This document shows positions 39,618 through 52,041 of a DNA stretch of 64,000 nucleotides, piece by piece (position 1 is the stretch's first letter; the number at the start of each line of letters is the position of its first letter). The stretch is from Auriscalpium vulgare (lineage: Eukaryota > Basidiomycota > Agaricomycetes > Russulales > Auriscalpiaceae). The translations under genes and the position numbers were made by a program. The notes under the pieces were generated by a model that was given only the letters and a program-made list of their open reading frames with translations, did not search any database and had not been told where the DNA came from. The DNA is taken from assembly GCA_019915015.1 (NCBI GenBank), contig JAHBBC010000009.1:1674001-1738000 (forward strand), read 5' to 3'.

Positions 39618-40941
39618 TTATACAAGTCCTGCTCGTTGAGCGGCTACTATTTCTGCCACAAGGCCACGTCTCCTAGCCTCGCAATCATCATCCTCTGTGA
39701 TATCATCATCTATAGGATCATCTGGCTCCCCCCTATCGTCCTCTTCCTGAGCACGTGAGTGCCAAGTCGCAAAGCTTGTCCCACTCGCCCATCCTTCGAT
39801 GTCGAGCACTGCGTTGTGCAAGATGATGCAACATGAAATCCACCGACACGCTCGTATATGGTCCCGATTGTAACGGATATTGAGCCGTAAGCCACGAAGG
39901 GATTGCCATCGGCCCTTGAGTGCACCCATGGTGTGTTCAGAGCGAACGCGTAGGCGAGCTACGTGTTTGTCGAATAAGGCATTTGAGCGGTCTAACGACG
40001 CTGGTTTCTTGTGAACTGGGATGGTCCGCGAGCTGACAGGGTACGCAGAGTCACCCCATGCAAACTCGTCACCTCTGAAGAACCAGTCGGTATGCTTGAC
40101 AGCTGCAGTATGCTCAAATGCAGATGCATCATGAGCAGAACCGGTCATGCCAAGCGAATAGTCAACGATTCGTAGATTCGACGGTGTATTGCCAATCTGT
40201 GTACAGATATGTCAGTCAGGAGCTATTAGAAGATATCCAGCATACCTGGATGTTGAACCCATAGTTGCACTTCCTTGTGTAGTACGCGTCACCGTCGAGG
40301 CCGGGGCGACTGTACAGGACAACAATTGTCCCGTCGTACATCACCCATCCCTCCCTCCAGGTGGATCCCGTGAAACCAAGCTGCTCATCAATCCACCTTT
40401 TCTCGACCTCTTTCTCCTCCTCTGTTAGCGGCCGTACAAACATCCCATGCAAGGACATCAGCGCCTCCTGACATCTCTCCGTGTATAGCTCCACAGCGCC
40501 CTCTGAACAGCCCGCTGCACGGCTGATATCCTCGAGAGATGCGCCATTGCCATAGCGACCCATACGGTACAGGGTCACCGCTAATTGCGTTCGGATATCC
40601 TCCTGCGGGGTGTTCGAGTTGTTCTGGAATACGGGATGACCCTCGATGAGGCCAAGGATAGTGTCGAAGACGTGGGGAGAGACACGGAGCATGTTGATAA
40701 AGCGGTGGTGATGGGCAGGATCCTGTGCATACTCCCATGCAAGCTGGAGATTGCCGGCTTTAACGACGGGAGGACGGGGGTTGATGTAGCGGGAGGATAG
40801 GATGGTGTGAAGGATTGAGCTATCGCGTTGGAGCTGCTCCATCATAGCTGTGGCTGAAGATGGAGGCATGAGTGCCATCTGGATAGCCATATATGTGATG
40901 TATGCGTCGATAATCTCATCGTGGTAGGTAGCACGGGCCAT
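39618..40941 (-). CDS. Harbinger DDE transposase
   Basis: Cuts and joins the element ends. Exon 1 is 40941-40246 and exon 2 is 40196-39618, with a 49-nt intron (GTATGC donor, CACAG acceptor); 424 aa. A helix-turn-helix region (RMGRYGNGASLEDISRAAG) precedes the catalytic domain. The DDE residues lie in MYDGTIVV, SAHDASAF and RSEHTMGALKGRW, the normal DDE_Tnp_4 signatures. The C-terminus is acidic. The start codon is 86 nt from the right inverted repeat. No stop or frameshift is present. Confidence 0.92.
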
Positions 40942-41027
40942 GGCTGGTGGAAGAGCTCGAAAGCAATGGCGGCGGTGTCGCGCAGCGGCGTAGATTGAGT
41001 GACATTATGTAATATCACGCCGGGGCG

Positions 41028-41094
41028 CCGAATCGAAAACGAAAGGCGTTTGAAAACGAAACGGAAACGAAAACGGTCTACTCTGAGCTCCCCT
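41028..41094 (-). repeat. Right 67-bp terminal inverted repeat of Harbinger
   Basis: Exact reverse complement of 37707-37773. Confidence 0.93.
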
Positions 41095-41097
41095 ATT
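41095..41097. repeat. 3-bp target-site duplication of Harbinger element, right (ATT)
   Basis: Pairs with 37704-37706. Confidence 0.8.
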
Positions 41098-41358
41098 GGA
41101 ACATGAAAGCGACGTCTGCGCCAAGAACAAATGTGGGGTTTGCGTGGGGTTGCTGGTGGTGCAGTGCGTAAGTTACGGTGCGAAAGGGTAGAAAGCGGGG
41201 CATAGGGTGGTGACTAGAAGATTCCGGCACGGTACAGTCAAGTGACGGCGGCGAGGAACGAAGTACACATACAGACAGCTGCCATGAGGAGCGGGCCCCG
41301 GCCACCTCATGGAATCGGCGAGCTCCTGCGTTTATTTCAGCTTCCTAAAGGTGCGCAG

Positions 41359-42575
41359 TCACCGGAAGTGCGTCTTCTCCGGCGGAAGCCCGCGAGCCAT
41401 GCGCAGCATAGCGACATTCGACGTCAGGCTAGCGAACTACAGTACACTGTCAGCTCAGCCACCTCCACCTCTCATCAAAGAGGCCAAAATATGAACACGC
41501 ACCCCGTTCCCAATGAACACATCCGCGCGCTGCGCAATGAGCATGTCCACCGCCTGCGTGACATACTTCTGCTCGGGCGTGAGCACCAAGTCCCTGGTCG
41601 TCGTGATCTCCGCCCATGGCGCGGCGTTCAGCTCGCTCAGTCACGCTTTTCGGCGCGTTCGTCAGGACATACACAATGTCCAAATTGCCTGGCGTGCTCT
41701 GCGCGGGCGCCGCCCACCGCCACCCGACCCACCGCATCCACCACCCGCCCCAGCGCTGCGCACCTCCATCACGCGCTGCACGATCGCATGAATCTCCGGA
41801 TAGCACCGCGCCTTGTACAGCGCATAGTTCTCCGGCGTGTTCACGCCCACCGCCGCCGGGCGGCGGCGTACATCGGTCCAGGAAGTCATTGAAAGTGTTG
41901 TACTGCGAGGACCAGTTCGCAAAGTGCATGCAGTGGTGGATGTAGTCGCCACGCCGAATGTGCAGCGCGAGGAGCCCGGGGAGCGGCGTGTCGGACGCAT
42001 GGGGAGGTGCATTGAGTGAGCGGGCAGCGGCAATGGCGAGATGGCGAGGTGTATGCGCGCGCGGTTGGCGATGAGCGCGGACCAATGATCAAGCGGCGAC
42101 CAGGCGAAGCGAAGTGTGTGAGGATGGGCGACTTGGAGAGCGCGGGCCAGCATGCGCGACGCGTCGCCGAACATCCTGCGGCATCGTCAATCAGGACCCG
42201 AAATAGCCTTAGAGGACGGTATATCGACGCCGACTTACCACTGATTGAACAGCTGGTCGGATCCCTGCTTAAACTCGATGCACAGCTCGCCCATCACGTT
42301 GAACTTGTCCGCCCACGCACGCACGACCGTCGCCACCATGCGCTGCCTATCTCCGCGCCGGGCTTGAGCACGACCGTGCAGCCCACGCAAAAGTCGCGGA
42401 AGAACGTCTCGGACACCGCCGGCGGTGGGCGACGGGAAGGGTGGACCTGTGAGAGGACCGGTGAGAAGGGCAGACAGCGGGATGCGTGCGAGGATGCAAC
42501 TTGCCGTTGTATTCGCCGACCACGTCGTTGCTCCAAGTATAGTTGTAGAAGACGAAGCTATGGGGACGTGCGTCA
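41359..42575 (-). pseudogene. O-fucosyltransferase-like glycosyltransferase remnant, C-terminal part
   Basis: Fragments of one fungal glycosyltransferase family appear in order but in changing frames: FVFYNYTWSNDVVGEYNGK, RIPLSALLTGP, WSPLDHWSALIANRAR, LLALHIRRGDYIHHC, VNTPENYALYKARCYPEIH, LDIVYVLTNAPKSV, LVLTPEQKYVTQAVDML, FIGNG, and after a spliceable intron ASLTSNVAMLRMARGLPP with stop 41361-41359. HIRRGD is the nucleotide-sugar site motif. At least four, probably six, frame changes separate these blocks. One is a tandem GAGC duplication near 41637-41644. No N-terminal part precedes it. It is a decayed gene unless the region is badly assembled. Confidence 0.72.
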
Positions 42576-43269
42576 GTGATGTGCGACCTCGTGTGACAAA
42601 GGGCATCCTCATCGCGTGGACGCCAAGGGTACATTGGACTGTATCACGCTAGGTCTTGGGTGAAACCCTCCGAGAGCGACAGGGGAGGGGAGAAGGGTTT
42701 AACCAGCATGGATATCGAAAACGCTGTGATGCTATGCGTATCGCGGACTCAGACTCGATCGAGTCTGTCGTAGTGTCTACTACTTGTTCCCATGCGTTCC
42801 CACGCGCGCTGCCTCTGCCGCCTCTTATCTCGGCCATACGTATACTCTCACCGCGCCGGCTGATCTAACGACTGTCTTCCGCGCGTGGTCGGCAACGGAG
42901 ACTACGGCTGATCATGGCAAGAAAGCTATCCAGCGACAGTCAACGGTGGCTATGTTCCTTCCATTCTTCTCACCCGGCTTGAACGCGCCGCCTGAGCCAA
43001 GCCAGTGTGCTCCGAGTCAGACTTCGAGCGGCCGCCTTCTTCTCCCTTAGTATGCAGTCCCTTTGCCAACACTTGAATCAAAGCCGGCGCCCCACCATGC
43101 AAATACTGTGACGCTTTCTCTGTCTTTTTTGCTGGAAGTGATCTGCGTGGGCGCAAATAACTGTCAGCTCGTCGAACAGCCCTCTTGTTTGCCCATCTCA
43201 TATATCTTCTGCTTCTCCGTGGACTTGAGTCTCCCACCTGAGTCTCCCACCCCTTCCTGCAAGCACGAA
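42576..43269. other. Spacer between two fucosyltransferase-like remnants
   Basis: About 700 nt with no supported gene. It lies between remnants that point away from each other. Confidence 0.3.
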
Positions 43270-44040
43270 GCGCGACAGGCCTCGTCTACATCTGCTCACC
43301 GCTGCACCGTCGCGCCGCTGGAAGACGTGGATCTACCTCCTCGCTCTCGTCGCCGCAGTCTACCTCCTAGGACTTGCGACCTTAACTCAGTCCGCCCATT
43401 ACTACGACATCGATGTCATTCAGGCAAGCGACGCCTCATCTGCTCCGCGAATCGACACATCCGCGCCGCCGGACTACCGCATGTATCACCTAGCACAAGA
43501 GCGCCTTCCGCAACACAATCTCAGTCGTTTGACACCGTAAGGAATCCACGGGAAGTATCTCTTCATGAACAACCATGTCCGGGGTGCGTTAGGCTTGCTT
43601 TTTGAGCTGCGCATGCTTACTCCCACTAGGTATCTGATGGGGAAATATTCTCCAGGAGCTCGTTGTCAATGCTTTCTTGGCATACCAATCGAACAGAACG
43701 TACGTGATGCACTTTTTAACCTGCCCGCCGTGTGGGAAAAGGTGTGCGGTCAGGGCAGGCAGCCCAAGTGGCATGGGGACCGTAGGACGGTGAATAGGGC
43801 TGGCGGGCTTTTGATGGCGGGGGATGGTCCATTTTGCCACGGACAGCTAGGCGAGGATGTTCACGGTGTGCTTGCTGATAAGTGAACCCACAGCTTTGTT
43901 TTCTACGACTACACCTGGAGCCACAATGCCGTCGGTGAATACTTACAATGGCAAGCCCATCCCCGCGCGCATCCCACTCTCCGTCCTCCTCGCTAGGCCT
44001 CTCGTAGGCGCGCCCTTCCCCCCTCCTGCCGCCGCACACC
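43270..44040 (+). pseudogene. O-fucosyltransferase-like remnant, N-terminal part
   Basis: Codes, in pieces, for a cytoplasmic stub, a membrane anchor (WIYLLALVAAVYLLGLATL), YRMYHLAQERLPQHNL, GIHGKYLFMNNHVRG, GNILQELVVNAFLAYQSNR and FVFYDYTWSHNAVGEY. It ends with RIPLSVLLARPLVGAPFP. This is the start of the same family as 41359-42575, on the other strand, and overlaps it by about 45 residues. An in-frame TAA (43538-43540) falls where an acidic residue is usual. A long insert or intron (about 43700-43892) separates two blocks. The sequence then ends abruptly against an ATPase-like fragment. Confidence 0.65.
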
Positions 44041-44059
44041 CGCCACGCACGCCGCCGCA

Positions 44060-44215
44060 CGGCCGTGCTCAAGTCGGACAGAAGGAAGTCCAGCATGGAA
44101 AGCGTCTTGTCAACCAGATGCTCAGAGTCCATTGGCAGTTCGAGACCAAGTGCTGTGAATCCAAGGGTGGTGTAGTCTCCCTGAAGCAGAGTAGACAGAT
44201 CCAACCTTCGCAGGC
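44060..44215 (-). pseudogene. Fragment of a second AAA-ATPase-like gene
   Basis: On the minus strand the reading HLVDKTLSMLDFLLSDLS resembles LIVDKSLSILEFLEDLRP, the segment just before the P-loop in the gene at 34672-37485. The similarity stops before the P-loop would appear, at the join with the fucosyltransferase-like remnant. It is a short, truncated copy. Confidence 0.45.
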
Positions 44216-44932
44216 TCAGGATCCGTGTCAGCTATCTGACGGGTGGTGGTGAATCAAATGATGGACATGACAGGCCACGGGCAGGTCGGGAACGACGCTT
44301 CGTCGTTGTGTAACCCGGAGGGCTTTTGATGGAGATAGACGGTGTGCCGAGTGAAGCTAGTGAAGAGAGGAACGCGGGGACTCGCACCCTCATAAAATTG
44401 GAAGCATTGAGTTTGTTACATATTGCCGAAAGGAACAGACAGCGCCGCGCCTGCGGCAGGATTCTTGTTCTCAACTGCGTCACAATGAGCGATCAATATC
44501 AGTCGTTGCTCAATCAGCTTACCGTCGTTTAGCAAATGGGGGACCTATCGCGCGACGTACCCGCACAGTAGTCTCCGTAGCTTGACCTTATGGTATCACA
44601 AGATAGTCGTTCTACCCGCACAGCCTGAATGCGTGGCGCCTTATTAGTGCCATGGTGTGGCCTGGCGACGTCGGCGATCATTCGGCGCAGGCCTTCAATC
44701 CAGTACGGCGACCAGCTGCACACTTTCTTTCCTTGCCGTCGTGAAACTTGAGACCAGCGCCTCGCTCGAGTTTTGGATAGCAGCCCCAACGAAACCGGAA
44801 ATACGCCAGTGATGGTAATGAGAGGACTGGATGAGACGTCACAAGCCCTCGCTGGCAGGCGCAGCAGACGTAACGTTCAATCCTGCCTCCAACCACCACC
44901 GCTGTCGCACCTTCCACCACCTCCAGTTGTCG
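44216..44932. other. Intergenic region upstream of transcription factor 1
   Basis: About 700 nt with no supported gene. It contains the promoter of the factor starting at 44933. No core element was recognised. Confidence 0.3.
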
Positions 44933-47900
44933 ATGAACACTGCCGCCGGCGTGCCGCCAGGCAAAGGCAAGGCGTGTGCCGAGTGTAGGCGGTGAGTAAT
45001 CCTATTGTGTGGGATTCCGACTCGGAGTTCACACCCTTCGCCTCGCCCCCTTTCGCGCACTTCATCGCTCCAGATCCAAACTCAAATGCGATCGGTACGC
45101 AAATCAAGCTCTCGCTTGTAGACGGCGTTTTGATGAGTTCTTGGGGCAGTGAATTTCCGTGCCAATCATGCATTCGTCGAGGATGCGGTGCGATCTGTCC
45201 GGACGGTATGTATCGCCCGCGCCTATCGTTGCTTCTCCGACTCGGAGCGCGCACGATTTATCGTCGTATTGGTCGTCCCCGCATGCTTATGATGCTTTCC
45301 AGGCACTCTCGCGGCTACGAAGGGGAACAAGTCTGTTATTCGCTCCCACATGGCGTCAACAGTAGCGCTGAACTGCCCTGTGCTTTACTACAGAGTCCTC
45401 ATGGCACACGCCCAGAAGCTCACCGAGCAGGTCAAAGCCATGTCCACGCGTATCAGGGAGTTAGAAGCCGCGCTCGAGAAGACGCAAGGCGCGACGTCGA
45501 CTCCGCACCCGCTGCTAAGGGATGCCGGGCGCCAGGATCCACTCGCCGATATCAGCGACCTGGAGGCTAGGTACGAGGCGGATTTGGAGAGCGTGTCGAA
45601 AAACATGGGCTCGTTGGCCATTGGCTGGGATGGTAAAGCGAAATATTATGGCGAAACCGCTGGCGCAGAGGTGCGTAGACTCAGAACATATATCCGTTTG
45701 GACCGTGCTCACCTTCGGTTGTGAAGTATCTGCAGAGTCTCATGCCGGCAAGTCGATTTGTAATATCATCCATTTCGGCTGGACTGAATGCACAATGGCG
45801 ATCAGGACGGCGAGATCACGTTGAAGGAGCTCGGCAATCCTAAGCGCCTAGGACTCCCATTCGAGGTCCTGGAACTCGTGCACTCTTTTCCATTCGGCCA
45901 TTATGAGCACAGCTACTGCACAGCATTGTTCAATCCCTACCTTCCCTCACGTGAGCGTGCCACTCAGCTGGCCGAGCTCTACTACGCGAACATAGCATGG
46001 ATGTGAGCCCAGCTGTTGCCATGTCCCCGCGAGCGCTTACAGAATACGATGTAGGTATGAGCCAATACCACGAGGCGACTTCGAGCGCATCATTCTCCAA
46101 TCGGTTTACCAAACGCCGGATAGGCACGCTTCTCTGTCTTCTATACACGCGCACAGCGTGTCCGTGTTCTTCATGGTGCTGGCGCTCGGTTCACTCTTCG
46201 ATCCCGGCCCGACACGCGAGCTCGTAGCGGAGCAATACCATGCGCTTGGACGGGCAGCATTTGCGCTGGAGTCCATTGTACGGGGCGCGACGTGTGCGAC
46301 TTCGCAGGCGTTGTTCTTGATGGTACATTTTTTGTACCAAGCGGACCGCTCCGGCAACGAGCGGCGGTGGCTGCTTATGGGACTGTGTGCAAAAGTTGCG
46401 CAGATGGTAAGCAGTCGAGATCCTCCTTTGTCAGGATGTCTGCTAATCTCGTTATCATTGTCACGCAGATCGGCCTTCGTGAGTTGTTTTGTCCTGCCGG
46501 AGATTTGATTTCTTACCTTCCGCAGAGCGCGACAGTGCAGGTTGGAATCTGGAGCGAGAAGAGGTTCAGCGACGAAGGACGATGTTTTGGGAATTCTACA
46601 CTTGGGACGCGTGGTCGGTATGTGGTCAGCGCGCCCACTAAGCGCCCAGCCGTTGAGCTCATATCGTGTTGCAGAGCGTCGTCAACGGTCGGCCGCCAGC
46701 ACTGAATCTTGGCCACTCCGATTGTCGGTTTCCAGACGATCTAGCCTCGTCAACCAAAGGAGACGGTAGTTTGGAACTCGGATGTACGATATTCCCTTTC
46801 ATATTCCTACCCGTTCTGACGAGGGTGGCAGTCCACGCCTGGAAATTCCGTTACTCAGCAGCCTGCTTGTCAATTTCTGTTCAACGCGCGTTTGCTGTCC
46901 AACAATTTGATTACCCTTCCCTACTCCACCTTGACAAGCGAATACGTACGTTCCCAATACCGTCACATCTTCGAAGCCCTGGACAAGATACGTCCGAATC
47001 ATGGAACAAAGATCCGACGCGAGCTATGCAGCAATACTGTGTCGTATGCGAGTGCGAATCTAGTTGGTGGTATTCACAGATTCAGCCAACCGCTTGCTCA
47101 CGCTGCACGTAGATCTGCTCTACATCCACAGGAGTTATTTCGCGCAGGCGCTTCGCGAGTCAGAGGAACCTTTGCAGCACAAGTACAGCCAGTCTGTTAT
47201 GGCAGCCTATCGCAGTGCCCTCGTTCTGATCGCTAGCCTGAAGAACCTGAATGCCGTCCATCCTAGATTGAGCAGTCGCGTGTGGTATTTTTGGTCGGGA
47301 TTCTACACGTCCTGTGTCAGCATCTTGCCTTCTTCTATGGCTTTTTGATCTGACGGTCTCCAAGGTTCTGCTCGGCGCGATAGTCGTCGAGAGTCCGGGC
47401 TCTAAACTCGCCCGGAACGCTCTTTCCGAGTTGAATGGTGCGCGCCCTATCTATGAGGAAGGATCGGAGCTCTGCCGCCCGCCTGCAACAATGGTGGGTG
47501 AGTCCCTTGCATCAAAATGACGTCGCTTCTCATTGATCTTCTTGCGCAGGCGATGCTCGACAAGCTACACGCGCGCGCGCATGCGGCCTTCACGGCCTAT
47601 CACACCAAGCTCCAATATGGCGAAACGTCGCGTCCGCTGCCCAACGACGGTTCTCGTGGTGCGCCAGACGAGCTGGACGTCATCGGCGGCAGGACGAGCG
47701 TGATCACCAAGTCTGCACCAGTCAGCCCACATGCGAGCACAGCGCCTTCTCCAGACGCGGGGGGCACGCCACAGAGCGCGAGTCCTGAGGCCAATCCCTC
47801 TCACGTCGGTGCGAACATGCTGCCGCTGTCCTATGTGCGCTCGGTGGCAGCGTCAGACCCTGGCGCGCATGCTGGAACATCAAGCAGCTATGCGGCGCCC

Positions 47901-48269
47901 ACTGAAGCCGTTTCCATTAGGGTCGCATACAACAGCGACCCATCATCGGCGTACGCGGCGTACTTCGGCCCTGCCGCTGAGATTTCCTACGGCCACGCAC
48001 CTGCAGATGCTTCTCCGCCGGCTTACCAGGCAATGCAGGTCGTCGAGGCGAAGTCGTCGCTGTACCGTCCGGGCGGCGCGGGAGAGTTCGCGGCTGTGCC
48101 ACGGCGCTACGGCGCGTACGGCAGCCGAGATGCCGCGCCCGTGCAGCCCCTAGGACAGTCGCAACCCCTCGCGGTGACTGTGGGCGCAGCCCCATTGACG
48201 CTCCAGCCCCTGGTCCAGAATCAACAGGAGATATGGTGGAAATTCGTCGAGGACTTGGGGATGTCTTGA
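44933..48269 (+). CDS. Zn2Cys6 transcription factor, copy 1
   Basis: A nuclear fungal regulator. The zinc cluster is spread over small exons (44933-44991, 45074-45094, 45150-45205, 45303-45330, 45394-45670). The splice gives CAECRRSKLKCDR and then CQSCIRRGCGAIC, a complete CX2CX6CX5CX2CX6C cluster. A coiled coil follows (LTEQVKAMSTRIRELEAALE). The fungal-trans region has ALGRAAFALESIVRGATC, RPPALNLGHSDC and LLYIHRSYFAQAL. The C-terminus is disordered and ends QQEIWWKFVEDLGMS. Intron 6 appears to use a GC donor (GCAAGT at 45748). The next gene is a close tandem copy. Target genes are unknown. Confidence 0.85.
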
Positions 48270-48839
48270 TCATGCTTGCGTATGTTGCATTAACGTTTCT
48301 TGGGCTCGTTGTACTTATCTTGTCGTTCGTTGCTGAGATGTCCATTGTATTTGCGTGCAAGATACCAGGAGGTAGTCCCACGCCGACGAGAACTGCTGGA
48401 CGATCGGCCGCCTCCCCTGCCGCTCACTCAGCCCGGCCGCTGGCGGCTGCGGTGCTACATACCAGTACTGCTACCACCGCGGACTGCAGCCTACTGCAGC
48501 TCGCGGAGGATATCGAGGCCCGCCTCCGGCAATCATGATGATCACCGTGCGGTGACTTTCTTGCCGACCGGTCAAATGTTTGTCATAATGTAATTTCTTC
48601 TCCGCCATGGCCGCGAAACATGAGACCAGCGCTTTCACCGGCACCGCCAGCGCTTTCACCGTACTTTGCTATGGGACATGTACTCTAGCAGACGGGCAGA
48701 CCCAGTCACCATCTGGGGAACCGGGAATGACCGCGGAGACGCTGTGACACAAGCTGCACCACTGCGACGGCAGTTACCTTTAAATTCGACCCCCCCACCG
48801 ACCCCCTTGCCAATATCCCCTACCCTCGCGCACTAAGTC
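48270..48839. other. Intergenic region between the two transcription factors
   Basis: 570 nt, with no supported gene. It holds the 3' end of copy 1 and the promoter of copy 2. A tandem CAGCGCTTTCACCG repeat is near 48630-48661. Confidence 0.35.
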
Positions 48840-51800
48840 ATGATTACTGCCGCCGGCGCGCCACCAGAAAAGGGCAAGACAAGCCTATCATGTGCTGAGT
48901 GTAGACGGCGAGTGACCTCAACGTTGTACCATTGCGACTCGGAGCTCACACCATTTACCACGTCACTTCCTTCAGGTCCAAGCTGAAATGCGACCGGTGC
49001 GCAAAACTGAGCCTCATTCGTGAAAACGGCCTGATGAGCGTGGTTCGACAGAGCTTTTCCGTGTCAATCGTGCATCCGTCGAGGATGCGCTGCGATATGT
49101 CCTCGTGGTATGTACCGCCCTCGCCCCGTCGTTCCTTCTCCGAATCGGAGTGCTCTCTCTCATTGTGGTTACTGTCTCAGCATGCTGACAATGCTACATA
49201 GGCACTCTCGCCGCCACGAAGGGGAACAAGTAAGCAATTCACCGCCCAGACAATCAGCGCTACTGACTCGCTGCGCAAGAGTCCTGATGGCACACGCCCA
49301 GAAGCTCACCGAGCAGGTCAAGACCATGGCTGAACGCATTAGAGAATTGGAGGCCGCCCTTGAAAAGACGCAAGGCGCGTCGTCAACTCGGCACCCTTTG
49401 CTTAGGGATGCAGGGTGTCCGGACCCGCTGGCAGATATTAGCGACCTGGAGGCCAAGTACGAGTCGGACTTCGAGGGTACATCGGATAATTTTGGCTCGC
49501 TGGCAGTTGGCTGGGATGGCAATTCGAAGTATTATGGAGAATCCGCTGCAGCGGAGGTGGTGCGTGGAACATGCTTTGACCGTTTGCCCGCGCTTACGTT
49601 CTTTGAAGTATGATCTGCGAAATATGCTGTCGGTATGCGGTCTTGTCCCAGTAATCTCGCCAGATCTGATATTTCTTTTTCACGATCAGGACGAGGAGCT
49701 CGCAGCGAAGGAGCCCGGGGATCCAAAGTGCTTAGGGCTCACGGTCGAGATCCTGGAACTGGTGCACTCGTTCCCATTCGGCCCTTATGAGACTTTTCAC
49801 TCTACGGCGCTGTTCAGTCCATTCATCCCCTCGCGTGAACGAGCCATTCAACTGGTCGATTTCTACTACGCGAACTTAGCGTGGATGTGAGTCCGCGAGT
49901 TTCGCCACGTTAGCGCGAGCGCTGACATGACCATGATAGCAAGGACCCAATACCACGAGGCGATTTTAACCGCGTCGTTCTCGAACCAGTCTACCAGTCG
50001 GTGGATATACACGCCTGTCTGTCTACCATGCACGCGCACAGCGTGTCCGTGTTCTTTATGGTGCTGGCTCTCGGTTCACTCTTTGACCCATCCACGCTCG
50101 TAGCTGAGCAATACCATGCACTTGGGCGGGCAGCGTTCGTGCTGGAGCCTATCGTGCGAGGCGCAACGTGTGCCAGTTCGCAGGCGTTGCTTTTGATGCT
50201 ACATTTCCTGTACAATACCGACCGCTCAGGAACCGAGCGTGCGTGGGTGCTTATGGGGGTGACTGCAAAGGTTGCTCAAATGGTGAGTAGTTGGATGTCC
50301 CCGATGACCTTTCACCACTCATCGTTGTCACGAGCAGATCGGTCTTCGTGAGTGATTTTGGCCTGCAGGGGCCGTTCTTTGCTCATCTTATGCAGAGCGT
50401 GACAGTGCAGGTTGGAATCTGGATAGAGAAGAGGTTCAGCGGCGAAGGACCATGTTCTGGGAATTTTACACCTGGGATGCATGGACGGTATGAGGCTAGC
50501 ACCCGCCAATGCGTGCACAGCTCATGTCGTGTTGTTTCAGAGCATTATCAATGGGCGTCCGCCAGCACTCAACCTTGGTCACTCCGATTGTCGGTTCCCA
50601 GATGATCTCGATCCGTTCACAAAAGAAGACGGTAGCTTGGAGCTCGGGTGTAAGACATTTCCTCGCTCATTTGTTTTACTTTTTCTGATGAAGGTGGCAG
50701 TCCACGCCTGGAATTTCCGCTACTCAGCAGCTTGTGTGTCGATCGCCGTCCAACGCGCGTTCGCTGTCCAACCAATGGATTACCTTTCCCTCCTCCACCT
50801 CGACAAGCGTATACGCATGTTCCCGATCCCTTCACATCTTCAGAGCCCTGGACAAGACGCGACCAAAGCATGGAACAAAGATCCATTGCGTGCGATGCAG
50901 CAGTACTGTGTTGCTAGCGAATGCGAGGCCAGTCAGTAGCCGTCTCAAATCCACCTAATAGATCATTCAAGCTCTACGTAGTTCTGCTTTACATTCACAG
51001 GAGCTTTTTCGCGCAGGCGCTTTGCGAGTCAGAGGATCCTCTGCAGCACAAGTACAGCGCATCTGTTTTGGCAGCTTATCGAAGTTCCCTCGCCCTGATT
51101 GCGGGCCTAAAGAGTTTGTATGCTGTGCATCCGAAGTCGAGCAGTCGCATGTGGCATTTCTGGTCGGCATTCTACACGGCTTGCGTCAGTGTCTTGCTTG
51201 TTCAGTACAGTTCATGATCTGACTGCTCTCCAGGTCCTTCTGGGCGCGATTGTGGTTGAGAGTCCGGGCTCCACACTCGCCCAGACCGCTCTCCCGCAAT
51301 TGGATGATGCACGCCTCGTCTTTCAGGAAGGCTCACAGTTATGCCGTCCGCCTGCAACCATGGTACGTTGAGCTTATACAAGTCATCTAGTCTGTTCTGA
51401 TCAATCATACTGTCCAGATAATGCTCAACAAACTCCATACGCGTGCTCATGCGGCCTTCAAGGAGTACCGGACGAAGAATGGCGAAACGTCACGACCACT
51501 ACCCATTGACGACGCGCCAGACCAGCTGGACGTCGGGACAAGCATGACCAACAATTCGACGTCCGCCGGCCTGCACGGGAGCATAGCGCCTCCTGCCCAC
51601 GCAGGGTTTTTTGCGCGGCAAATCTCGAGCCCGGCTGAGATTGAACTTTCGCGGTCGGCGGCGGCGGTGGATTCTGGCTTGCATGTTGGCGCTGGAGCAT
51701 CGGACAGCCGCTGGATGGCGTCGATGATGCCTGTTGAGGCCAACGACGCGTACAGCGCATACGGGGCTTACTTCAACCCAATTGCCACATCTGCGTTCGG

Positions 51801-52041
51801 CCATACGCTTGCAGGTGCTTCGCAGCCCGCCTACCAGGCAATGCAGGCTGTCGAGGAGGAGTCGCTGCATCTTCCTGAGGCGTTCGCGTCCGTGCAGCCG
51901 CCCGGCCAGCTGCAGCACAACTTCTTCCACTGGCCTGAACCCCAGCTCCCGAGCGCAGCCGCGGCATCGTTGCTTCCACCCGCCCAAAATCAGCAGGAAA
52001 TATGGTACAAGTTCATTGAGGACTTAGGGATGTCTTCTTAA
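48840..52041 (+). CDS. Zn2Cys6 transcription factor, copy 2
   Basis: Same exon plan as copy 1: 48840-48907, 48976-48996, 49052-49107, then 49202 onward. The cluster reads CAECRR, SKLKCDR, CQSCIRRGCAAIC. The coiled coil is LTEQVKTMAERIRELEAALE. The fungal-trans domain and the final QQEIWYKFIEDLGMSS are conserved. Intron 1 seems to use a GC donor (GCGAGT at 48908) where copy 1 has GTGAGT. The copies are very similar in the zinc, coiled-coil and middle regions and differ most in the Ala/Ser-rich tail, as expected for a tandem duplication with diverging regulation. Stop at 52039-52041. Confidence 0.85.

Larger units (their letters stand above)
37707..41094. mobile_element. PIF/Harbinger DNA transposon, apparently intact
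   Basis: 3388 bp with 67-bp terminal inverted repeats (37707-37773 and 41028-41094) that match at every base I compared. An ATT duplication flanks it. It contains a convergent gene pair: the accessory DNA-binding-type gene on the plus strand (37906-39502) and the DDE transposase on the minus strand (40941-39618). Both need splicing and both splice cleanly. Perfect ends and open genes indicate recent, possibly present activity. Confidence 0.92.

Noticed and set aside
37707..41094. Harbinger TIR starting one base later with a 2-bp or TTA duplication
   Set aside because: Only AGGGGAGC as the end gives identical 3-bp flanks (ATT) on both sides.
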